From Peptococcaceae bacterium (GTDB taxonomy: Bacteria; Bacillota; Desulfitobacteriia; Desulfitobacteriales; Syntrophobotulaceae), in assembly GCA_012523535.1 (NCBI GenBank), contig JAAYII010000118.1:1-6467 (forward strand): a stretch of 6,467 nucleotides of DNA. Direction: 5' to 3'. The notes under the pieces are model-generated. The model worked only from the letters and a program-made list of their open reading frames with translations. It searched no databases and had not been told where the DNA came from. Numbering within the stretch: position 1 is the stretch's first letter; the number at the start of each line of letters is the position of its first letter. Positions 1 through 5,026 of the stretch are shown piece after piece. Position numbers and translations under genes: made by a program.

Positions 1-39
1 AATTATATCGGCATGTTTCTTGCACTATTATTTAAATAA
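1..39 (+). CDS. Possible 3' end of an upstream gene (partial, unidentified)
   Basis: One frame reads from the left edge through 12 codons to a TAA at 37-39. The peptide is NYIGMFLALLFK, which is hydrophobic with a terminal lysine and would fit the last membrane helix of a membrane protein. It is far too short to identify. The other two + frames also stay open briefly and stop at about 33 and 58, so the choice of frame rests only on the plausible composition. If real, the gene ends 57 nt before nuoA. It could be co-transcribed with nuoA or separated from it by the weak promoter candidate near 60-68. No function is proposed. Confidence 0.25.
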   Translation, partial: NYIGMFLALLFK

Positions 40-59
40 GGGTTGTTTTTTATTGTAAG

Positions 60-68
60 TGATATACA
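60..68 (+). promoter_or_regulatory. Weak candidate extended -10 promoter element ahead of nuoA
   Basis: The string TGATATACA (60-68) resembles an extended -10 element (TG-N-TATAAT) with four of six -10 bases matching. The only TTG-like upstream hexamer, TTGTTT at 43-48, sits 14 nt away, which is too close for a normal -35. The region is AT-rich, so a chance match is likely. It would place a transcript start at about 74-76, just upstream of the nuoA ribosome binding site. Confidence 0.2.
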
Positions 69-80
69 TAAATTTCTTAT

Positions 81-87
81 GGGAGGG
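81..87 (+). promoter_or_regulatory. Ribosome binding site of nuoA
   Basis: GGGAGGG at 81-87 is a strong Shine-Dalgarno sequence ending 9 nt before the ATG at 97. It supports that ATG as the nuoA start. Confidence 0.8.
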
Positions 88-96
88 AAGTAGGCA

Positions 97-456
97 ATGC
101 TTTTAAATTATGCCGGAGTATTTATAGTCCTGATTTGGGGAATAGTTTTTCCGGTCATCTTGCTTTTGGTACAGAGAATTATAAGCCCCTATCATCCTAC
201 GGTTATTAAAAGACAAACTTACGAATGCGGTCTTGAAACCGTAGGAGATACCTGGATCAGGTTTAAAATAAGCTATTTTATGTATGCTCTGGTATTTCTA
301 GTATTTGATGTAGAAACGGTTTTTCTTTACCCCTGGGGTGTGTTGTTTAAAAATTTGGGTTTGTTCGGAATAATTGAAATGTTTATTTTTATTGCCATTT
401 TAGTTATCGGTTTTGTCTATGCTTGGAAGGAGGGGGCATTGGAATGGATTGCTTAA
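97..456 (+). CDS. nuoA: NADH-quinone oxidoreductase subunit A (complex I)
   Basis: Small membrane subunit of complex I, at the junction between the peripheral and membrane arms. It helps frame the quinone channel and the start of the proton path. The 119-residue product has the usual length and three predicted membrane helices (about 4-26, 57-79 and 87-109). The loop after helix 1 carries the family motif YECGLE (42-47). Helix 2 has FDVE with D71 and E73, and helix 3 has E94. By spacing these match E. coli D79, E81 and E102 with a constant offset of 8. The ATG at 97 follows a strong ribosome binding site. The 3' end overlaps nuoB by 13 nt, which suggests translational coupling. It is the first nuo gene, as is usual. 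Identity is very secure from motif, length and context. Confidence 0.96.
   Translation: MLLNYAGVFIVLIWGIVFPVILLLVQRIISPYHPTVIKRQTYECGLETVGDTWIRFKISYFMYALVFLVFDVETVFLYPWGVLFKNLGLFGIIEMFIFIAILVIGFVYAWKEGALEWIA
427..436 (+). promoter_or_regulatory. Ribosome binding site that sets the nuoB start
   Basis: AAGGAGGGGG at 427-436 lies inside the end of nuoA. It is 7-10 nt before the ATG at 444. An in-frame TTG at 423 lies upstream of this site and cannot use it, so the ATG at 444 is the better start. Confidence 0.75.
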
Positions 457-1004
457 AGGAAAGTAAGCCCATAAGCGGCCCAAAGGACGGGAAAGATATT
501 GTTGTTCCTCAAGGAATTATTATGAGTACCGTGGAAACAGTCTTGAATTGGTGCCGTTCCCGTTCTTTTTGGCCGCTGACTTTTGGTTTGGCTTGTTGCG
601 CTATTGAAATGATGGCTGCTGGGGATGCTCGTTACGATATTGCCCGTTTTGGCTCAGAGGTCTTTAGACCTTCCCCGCGTCAGTGCGACCTGATGATTGT
701 AGCCGGTACGGTGACCAAAAAAATGCAGCCTTTGGTTTTAAGGCTTTACGAGCAAATGGCTGAACCTAAATATGTGATGGCCATGGGCAGTTGTGCCATA
801 AGTGGCGGTCCTTTTAAAGATTCCTACAGTGTGGTTCAAGGCGCGGATACTTTTCTGCCCGTAGATATTTATGTTCCGGGTTGTCCTCCACGGCCTGAGG
901 CTCTGTTTTACGGGTTGTTGCAATTGCGCAAAAAAGTGGCTAATCCCAAGGCTTTTGCCGAACAGTATAAGGAGAAGTTGGAGAATTATGGGAAAAACTA
1001 TTGA
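444..1004 (+). CDS. nuoB: NADH-quinone oxidoreductase subunit B, carries cluster N2 (complex I)
   Basis: Peripheral-arm subunit that binds the last [4Fe-4S] cluster, N2, and hands electrons to quinone at the NuoB/NuoD interface. The 186-residue product shows the adjacent cysteine pair C51-C52 in TFGLACCAIEMM, C117 in MGSCAISGG and C147 in VPGCPPRPEA. These are the four expected N2 ligands, with nothing missing. ARYDIARFGSEVFRPSPRQ (62-80) is also typical. The first 24 residues are a poorly conserved, lysine-rich leader with an extra C3, as is common in this family. The ATG at 444 is chosen over an in-frame TTG at 423 because the Shine-Dalgarno lies between them. The gene overlaps nuoA by 13 nt and nuoC by 17 nt. 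Identity is certain; only the start is open to small doubt. Confidence 0.97.
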   Translation: MDCLKESKPISGPKDGKDIVVPQGIIMSTVETVLNWCRSRSFWPLTFGLACCAIEMMAAGDARYDIARFGSEVFRPSPRQCDLMIVAGTVTKKMQPLVLRLYEQMAEPKYVMAMGSCAISGGPFKDSYSVVQGADTFLPVDIYVPGCPPRPEALFYGLLQLRKKVANPKAFAEQYKEKLENYGKNY

Positions 1005-1452
1005 CCGCCAGGCACTGGTTGAGCTGCTGCAAAAAAAAATCGGGGTTGAGGCTCAAGTTTTCGAGGATAATACCGGACGATCCATTAAGGTTCCCCGTTC
1101 CCATCTGGTGGAAACCATGAGGGAGTTAAGGGATAATGAGCAGTATAAATTCAATTATTTAATTAATCTTACTTCGGTAGACTATCCGCAAAACTTTACG
1201 GTGGTATACCATTTGACTTCCCTGGAGTATAGGCATTATTTAACGGTTAAGGTGGAGATAGGTAAAGAAGAACCTTGTTGGGTTCCGTCGGTAAGTTCCA
1301 TTTGGAAAGCTGCCCAGGTTCAGGAAAGGGAAGTATATGATTTGATGGGGATTATTTTTACGGACCATCCGGATCTGCGTCGCATTCTATTGCCGGATGA
1401 CTTTGTCGGACATCCCTTGCGCAAGGATTTCCGGATGGAAGCTGACGAGTAA
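988..1452 (+). CDS. nuoC: NADH-quinone oxidoreductase subunit C, 30 kDa type (complex I)
   Basis: Peripheral-arm subunit without cofactors that packs on NuoD and NuoI and stabilises the quinone-module core. The 154-residue product carries the family signature near its end: EREVYDLMGI (113-122), then HPDLRRILLPDDF (127-139) and GHPLRKDF (141-148). Many family members have F-G where this protein has M120-G121. The frame is open from 871, but the upstream part only reads nuoB out of frame, and homology begins at MGKTIDRQ, so the ATG at 988 is chosen. Possible ribosome sites are AAGGAGA (969-975) and a close GGAG (980-983). NuoC is separate from NuoD here, unlike the fused E. coli NuoCD. A run of nine A residues (1031-1039) lies in codons 15-18. 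Confidence 0.95.
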   Translation: MGKTIDRQALVELLQKKIGVEAQVFEDNTGRSIKVPRSHLVETMRELRDNEQYKFNYLINLTSVDYPQNFTVVYHLTSLEYRHYLTVKVEIGKEEPCWVPSVSSIWKAAQVQEREVYDLMGIIFTDHPDLRRILLPDDFVGHPLRKDFRMEADE

Positions 1453-1480
1453 CACCTTTTGATTAACGGATTTGAGGTGT
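1452..1480 (+). repeat. Inverted repeat spanning the nuoC-nuoD junction and the nuoD ribosome site
   Basis: ACACCT (1452-1457) and AGGTGT (1475-1480) are perfect 6-nt inverted arms with a 17-nt loop. The right arm covers most of the nuoD Shine-Dalgarno GAGGTG (1474-1479), and the left arm begins on the last base of the nuoC stop codon. Folding would hide the nuoD ribosome site unless a ribosome finishing nuoC opened it. The arms are short and the loop is long, so the structure is only modestly supported, and there is no U-run that would make it a terminator. Confidence 0.35.
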
Positions 1481-1485
1481 AAGAC

Positions 1486-2607
1486 ATGGCACTGAAACAA
1501 GAGTTAATTAAAACTCAGGAAATGCAGATCAATTTCGGCCCTCATCATCCCAGCACCCATGGTGTGTTCAGGGCAGTGTTTACTTTGGACGGTGAATATA
1601 TAACCAAATGTGTTAACCACTTGGGTTATTTGCACCGCGGGATGGAAAAACTGGCCGAATCCCGAACCTATACCCAGTTTATACCCTATACCGGGCGTTT
1701 GGATTATGTATCGGGTATGCTCAATGAGACGGCCTATGTGCAGGCGGTAGAAGAGCTGATGGGCATTTCGGACCAGATACCGGAAAGGGCCCAGTATATC
1801 AGGGTTATTATGTGTGAACTGCAGCGTATTGCCAGCCATCTTGTTTTTTGGTCTTCCATGGCTTTGGATATGGCCGGATTTACCCCTTGGACTTATGGTT
1901 TCCGAGACAGAGATACCATCCTTGATCTCTTCGAGATGGCGGCGGGCAACAGAATGATGCCCAATTATATGAGAATAGGCGGGGTTGCCGCCGATTTAAA
2001 CGAAGAATTTATGCCCGCCCTGCGTAAATTTTTGGATATTATGCCCAAGGCCATTGAGGAATATCATGGGATTCTGACCGGCAATGAAATATTTCAATCT
2101 CGGACAAAAGGAATAGCACCTTTGTCGGCGGAAAAGGTTTTGGATTATGGGATCACGGGCCCTATAGCCAGAGCTTCGGGGATTGATTATGATTTGCGCC
2201 GGGATGAGCCCTATGGGATATATGACCGGTTTAAATTCAAGGTTCCCCTGGGAAAAAACGGTGACACTTTTGACCGCTATATGGTACGGGTAGAGGAAAT
2301 GGCGGAGAGTGTCAAAATTTTGGAGCAGGCTTACAGGGATATTCCGGAAGGTCCGGTGATGGCCAAGGTGCCTAAAGTGATTAAACCTCCGGCTGGGGAA
2401 GTTTTTCACCGCATAGAACATTCCAAAGGAAATTTGGGTTTCTATATTGTCAGTGACGGCTCCAATAAACCCTATCGCTTAAGAATTTATTCTCCTTGTT
2501 TTACCAATGTGGCCATATTTGAGGAAATGGCCGTAGGACTGCACCTGCAGGATGCAGTTGTCGCTTTTGCCTCTTTGGACATTATTTTGGGTGAAATTGA
2601 TCGCTAG
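1486..2607 (+). CDS. nuoD: NADH-quinone oxidoreductase subunit D, 49 kDa type (complex I)
   Basis: Peripheral-arm subunit that, with NuoB, forms the quinone-reduction site. It descends from the large subunit of NiFe hydrogenases. The 373-residue product begins with GPHHPSTHG (18-26), which supplies H21 and H25. Y74 in GRLDYVSGM lies 49 residues after H25, the same spacing as bovine His59/Tyr108 and Thermus His38/Tyr87, so both quinone-headgroup residues are present. It ends with LDIILGEIDR, close to the family's usual C-terminus, so the gene is complete. The paired CxxC motifs that hold the NiFe centre in hydrogenases are absent; the hydrogenase N-terminal site reads LHRGMEKL (49-56). This rules out an Ech or Mbh hydrogenase subunit. 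The ATG at 1486 follows GAGGTG (1474-1479) by 6 nt. Confidence 0.97.
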   Translation: MALKQELIKTQEMQINFGPHHPSTHGVFRAVFTLDGEYITKCVNHLGYLHRGMEKLAESRTYTQFIPYTGRLDYVSGMLNETAYVQAVEELMGISDQIPERAQYIRVIMCELQRIASHLVFWSSMALDMAGFTPWTYGFRDRDTILDLFEMAAGNRMMPNYMRIGGVAADLNEEFMPALRKFLDIMPKAIEEYHGILTGNEIFQSRTKGIAPLSAEKVLDYGITGPIARASGIDYDLRRDEPYGIYDRFKFKVPLGKNGDTFDRYMVRVEEMAESVKILEQAYRDIPEGPVMAKVPKVIKPPAGEVFHRIEHSKGNLGFYIVSDGSNKPYRLRIYSPCFTNVAIFEEMAVGLHLQDAVVAFASLDIILGEIDR

Positions 2608-2628
2608 CGGACAAAAACAAGGAATAAT

Positions 2629-2633
2629 GGAGG
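2629..2633 (+). promoter_or_regulatory. Ribosome binding site that sets the nuoH start
   Basis: GGAGG at 2629-2633 is followed by 5 nt and then the ATG at 2639. The in-frame ATG at 2627 overlaps this site and has only a weak AAGGA three nt before it. The longer open frame back to 2552 lies inside nuoD. The ATG at 2639 is therefore preferred. Confidence 0.7.
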
Positions 2634-2638
2634 AAAAT

Positions 2639-3688
2639 ATGGATATTTTTCTTGTGTGGGTCGATATTTTCAGAAATTGGCTGACCGGTGGGATAGGAAT
2701 ACCGACTTTGGCTGCGGAAATTTTTATTAAAATAATTCTGGTTTTGATTGTTATAATTTTTGTCCTCTGCAATTTGATTGTCCTGGTTTGGCTGGAACGA
2801 AAGTTCAGCGCTTTTTATGCCATGCGCCTTGGACCCAATCGCTTGGGACCGGCAGGCTTTTTCCAGTTACCGGTAGATATCGTAAAATGTTGGGGCAAGG
2901 AAGATACTATACCTGAAGCGGTTGATTTACCGGTCTTTAAAATTGCCAGTATTTGCTCCTTTATTACTGCCATTATGGCTTGGGCGGTTATTCCGCTGGG
3001 CAAAGGTTTGGTGCTGGAAGATTTAAATATTGGTATTTTCTATTTTATTGCCATAGGTTCCACAGGGACAATCGCTTTTATCATGGCCGGTTTTGGTTCC
3101 AACAACAAGTACTCCCTTTTGGGCGGAATGAGAACCGCCGCCCAGATGATCAGTTATGAAATCCCCATGGCTTTCTCTTTGCTGGGAGTTATTATGTTGG
3201 CCGGTTCACTTAATCTCTCGGATATTAATGAGGCCCAGAAAAACGTCTGGTTTGTATTCCCCCAGATTATTGCTTTTTTATGCTACTTTATTTCTTCCAT
3301 AGCCGAGCCTAACCGGGGCCCCTTGGACTTATCCGAAGGAGAACAAGAATTGGTGGCCGGATATTTTCTTGAATATTCAGGGATACGCTATGCGCTGTTT
3401 ATGGTGGCTGAATACACTCATTTAGTGGCTGTTTCAGCCATTGCGGCCATTATGTTTTTGGGGGGTTGGAACCCTCTGTTCGGTTTGACCTTTATTCCTG
3501 GCTTTGTCTGGATGATGCTTAAAATATACTTTATGATTTTCCTCTTTATGTGGGTGAGATGGACTTTCCCCAGAGTCAGGATCGAGAGCTTAATGCATTT
3601 TGGTTGGAAAGTTTTGATACCGGTTTCTCTGTTAAATATCCTTTTGACCGGCGTAGGCTATTATGTCTTCCAGGCAATTACAGGGTAA
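2639..3688 (+). CDS. nuoH: NADH-quinone oxidoreductase subunit H (complex I membrane heel)
   Basis: Integral membrane subunit that docks the peripheral arm and forms the quinone entry channel and the first proton half-channel. The 349-residue product has about eight hydrophobic helices. The first conserved cytoplasmic region has ERK (53-55) and RLGPNRLGP (63-71). The second is GSNNKYSLLGGMRTAAQ (153-169) followed by SYEIP with E174. The third, 223-242, has EPNRGPLDL and then SEGEQELVAGY, the acidic loop with E233, E235 and E237. Many homologues read ETNR-x-PFDL here, so P224 and L229 are small departures. It lies 31 nt after nuoD, with no nuoE, nuoF or nuoG between. Length and motifs make the identity secure; a start at 2627 would add four residues. 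Confidence 0.96.
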   Translation: MDIFLVWVDIFRNWLTGGIGIPTLAAEIFIKIILVLIVIIFVLCNLIVLVWLERKFSAFYAMRLGPNRLGPAGFFQLPVDIVKCWGKEDTIPEAVDLPVFKIASICSFITAIMAWAVIPLGKGLVLEDLNIGIFYFIAIGSTGTIAFIMAGFGSNNKYSLLGGMRTAAQMISYEIPMAFSLLGVIMLAGSLNLSDINEAQKNVWFVFPQIIAFLCYFISSIAEPNRGPLDLSEGEQELVAGYFLEYSGIRYALFMVAEYTHLVAVSAIAAIMFLGGWNPLFGLTFIPGFVWMMLKIYFMIFLFMWVRWTFPRVRIESLMHFGWKVLIPVSLLNILLTGVGYYVFQAITG

Positions 3689-3695
3689 GGTGGTG
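3687..3695 (+). promoter_or_regulatory. Ribosome binding site of nuoI, overlapping the nuoH stop
   Basis: AAGGTGGTG (3687-3695) begins within the nuoH TAA and lies 5 nt before the nuoI ATG at 3701. Because the site shares bases with the stop codon, ribosomes ending nuoH would re-initiate easily. Confidence 0.65.
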
Positions 3696-3700
3696 AAATT

Positions 3701-4150
3701 ATGTATGGAACGGGGCTTTTAAAAGGATTATCGATAACTATCAGACATTTCTTTGGCAAGAAGATTACTCAGCAATACCCTGAAGAAAGGCCGGTTTTGC
3801 CCAAACGTTTCCGCGGTTCTTTTAATCTGATACCGGAAAAATGCACGGCCTGCGGACTTTGTGCCAACGCTTGCCCCAACGGTATTATAACGGTTGAAAG
3901 CTTTAAGGATGAAAATAACAAGCGCAAATTGGGCAAGTATAGCATGAATATGGCAAGCTGTCTTTACTGCGGATTTTGTGTTGAGGCTTGCCAGCAGGAA
4001 GCTTTGTATAATACCCAGGAATTCGAAAACGCGGTTTATTTTCGTCAGGACCTGGAGAAAGTGCTTTATCAATATCAACCTCCCGAAGTTGGAGTAGAAA
4101 CGGAAAAGCCGGTTGCCCAGGAAGACCGGGAAGAGGGGAGTGAGGCATAA
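3701..4150 (+). CDS. nuoI: NADH-quinone oxidoreductase subunit I, two [4Fe-4S] clusters (complex I)
   Basis: Peripheral-arm ferredoxin-like subunit carrying clusters N6a and N6b, which relay electrons to N2 in NuoB. The 149-residue product has two cluster motifs: C48-x2-C51-x2-C54-x3-C58-P and C87-x2-C90-x2-C93-x3-C97-Q. All eight ligands are present. The second motif ends in Q98, where most relatives have proline. The N-terminal segment (about 1-45) has the basic, amphipathic look of the family's membrane-facing helix. The last 23 residues (127-149) form a proline- and acid-rich tail (eight acidic against two basic residues) with no cluster motif. In a complex without NuoEFG, NuoI would be the most exposed redox subunit and a plausible place for a donor to bind; that is inference. 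Its stop abuts the nuoJ start. Confidence 0.96.
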   Translation: MYGTGLLKGLSITIRHFFGKKITQQYPEERPVLPKRFRGSFNLIPEKCTACGLCANACPNGIITVESFKDENNKRKLGKYSMNMASCLYCGFCVEACQQEALYNTQEFENAVYFRQDLEKVLYQYQPPEVGVETEKPVAQEDREEGSEA

Positions 4151-4651
4151 ATGGCGATGGCGGCAATGTTTTATTTAATTGCCTTCATAACATTAGGATC
4201 GGCGTTAATGATGGTCATCAATAAGAATATTTTTCATAGTGCCTTGTTAATGCTGGTTTCTTTTGTGGGTGTGGCCGCTGTATATATCCTTTTGCATGCC
4301 GATTTTTTGGCGGCAGTCCAGGTTTTGGTTTATGCCGGAGCGATTACCGTTTTTATCATCTTTGGTATTATGTTTACCATGAAGGGTGATCCGAAAAAGA
4401 CAAATCCATTTTCCAAGAATGCGATTCCGGCTGCTGTTTTGCTCCTTTTATTTATAGTAATCAATGCCGTAACGGTAGTTATAACGGTATGGCCGTTGTC
4501 CAATCTAAATCCACCGGAAACGACGGTTAGAGCTATTGCCGATTTAATGCTAAGTAAATATGTTGTAGGTTTTGAAGTAACGGCAGTTCTTCTGCTAACG
4601 GCTATGGTGGGAGCGATTGTAATCGTAAAAGGGGTGAAGAAATCCTCATGA
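4151..4651 (+). CDS. nuoJ: NADH-quinone oxidoreductase subunit J (complex I)
   Basis: Membrane subunit between NuoH/A and NuoK. Its third helix holds the flexible segment thought to gate the water wire that links quinone reduction to pumping. The 166-residue product has five predicted helices (about 6-22, 30-49, 54-77, 92-114 and 138-160). Helix 3 reads DFLAAVQVLVYAGAI (51-65) and includes the conserved Y61-A-G-A. An acidic residue is common at position 51, often glutamate, and here it is D51. Helix 5 has FEVTAVLLLTAMVGAI (141-156) with E142. The ATG at 4151 directly follows the nuoI stop. Its ribosome site is the purine-rich end of nuoI (GAGG at 4142-4145). In-frame ATGs at 4157 and 4166 are less well placed. 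Confidence 0.94.
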   Translation: MAMAAMFYLIAFITLGSALMMVINKNIFHSALLMLVSFVGVAAVYILLHADFLAAVQVLVYAGAITVFIIFGIMFTMKGDPKKTNPFSKNAIPAAVLLLLFIVINAVTVVITVWPLSNLNPPETTVRAIADLMLSKYVVGFEVTAVLLLTAMVGAIVIVKGVKKSS

Positions 4652-4989
4652 TCGATATTTTGATGGATAAAATTTTAACTATAGGGCTGGAACATTTCCT
4701 CATCTTAAGCGGGACGCTGTTTTTTATCGGGCTGTTCGCCGTTTTAGCCAAAAAGAATGTGATTGCCGTTTTAATGGGCATTGAAATTATGTTTTCCGCA
4801 GTAAACATCAATCTTGTTGCTTTTAACAGGTATACGGCCGCCGGGACGGCGCTCACCGGCCATGTTTTTGCCATTTTTGTAATTGCCTTGGCTGCGGCGG
4901 AAGTAGCCGTAGGGCTGGCGCTTATTATTTCCATTTACCGTCAGAGAACGTCAACGGATGTTCAAGATTATGATTGGCTTAAATGGTAG
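4648..4989 (+). CDS. nuoK: NADH-quinone oxidoreductase subunit K (complex I)
   Basis: Small membrane subunit related to MrpC, part of the central charged axis that carries the conformational or proton signal to the antiporter-like subunits. The 113-residue product has three helices (about 17-34, 38-58 and 74-96). E46 in GIEIMFSAVNINL and E85 in LAAAEVAVGLAL match the essential E. coli Glu36 and Glu72. The start overlaps the nuoJ stop as ATGA (4648-4651), and AAGGGGTGA (4629-4637) serves as ribosome site. An internal ATG at 4663 would give 108 residues but has no Shine-Dalgarno. The tail after about residue 97 (RQRTSTDVQDYDWLKW) is slightly longer than in minimal homologues of about 100 residues. 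Confidence 0.95.
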   Translation: MIDILMDKILTIGLEHFLILSGTLFFIGLFAVLAKKNVIAVLMGIEIMFSAVNINLVAFNRYTAAGTALTGHVFAIFVIALAAAEVAVGLALIISIYRQRTSTDVQDYDWLKW

Positions 4990-5005
4990 TCCGATTTTGG
5001 TAGTA

Positions 5006-5015
5006 AAGGCAGGTG
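5006..5015 (+). promoter_or_regulatory. Ribosome binding site of nuoL
   Basis: AAAGGCAGGTG-like sequence in the 37-nt nuoK-nuoL gap, with AGGTG at 5011-5015. It lies 11 nt before the ATG at 5027, a slightly long spacing. An in-frame TAA at 5024-5026 directly precedes that ATG, so no earlier start is possible. Confidence 0.55.
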
Positions 5016-5026
5016 TAAAAATCTAA

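Noticed and set aside
1996..2421. Long reverse-strand open frame (141 codons) opposite nuoD
   Set aside because: It mirrors a strongly conserved gene and its product shows no recognisable domain. The same applies to the reverse frames at 1504-1839, 2479-2772, 3728-4078, 4602-4934, 5047-5337 and 5497-5829.
1486..2607. A membrane-bound hydrogenase (Ech/Mbh-type) instead of complex I
   Set aside because: The large-subunit homologue lacks both CxxC pairs for a NiFe centre and keeps the quinone-site His and Tyr. The presence of nuoA, nuoJ and nuoK also fits complex I.
4984..5004. Direct repeat TGGTAGT in the nuoK-nuoL junction
   Set aside because: Two 7-nt copies 14 nt apart, one overlapping the nuoK stop. 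Too short and without partner structure; chance is the simplest explanation.
4990..5026. Possible terminator or separate promoter between nuoK and nuoL
   Set aside because: The 37-nt gap has no stem followed by a T-run and no convincing -35/-10 pair, only a ribosome site.
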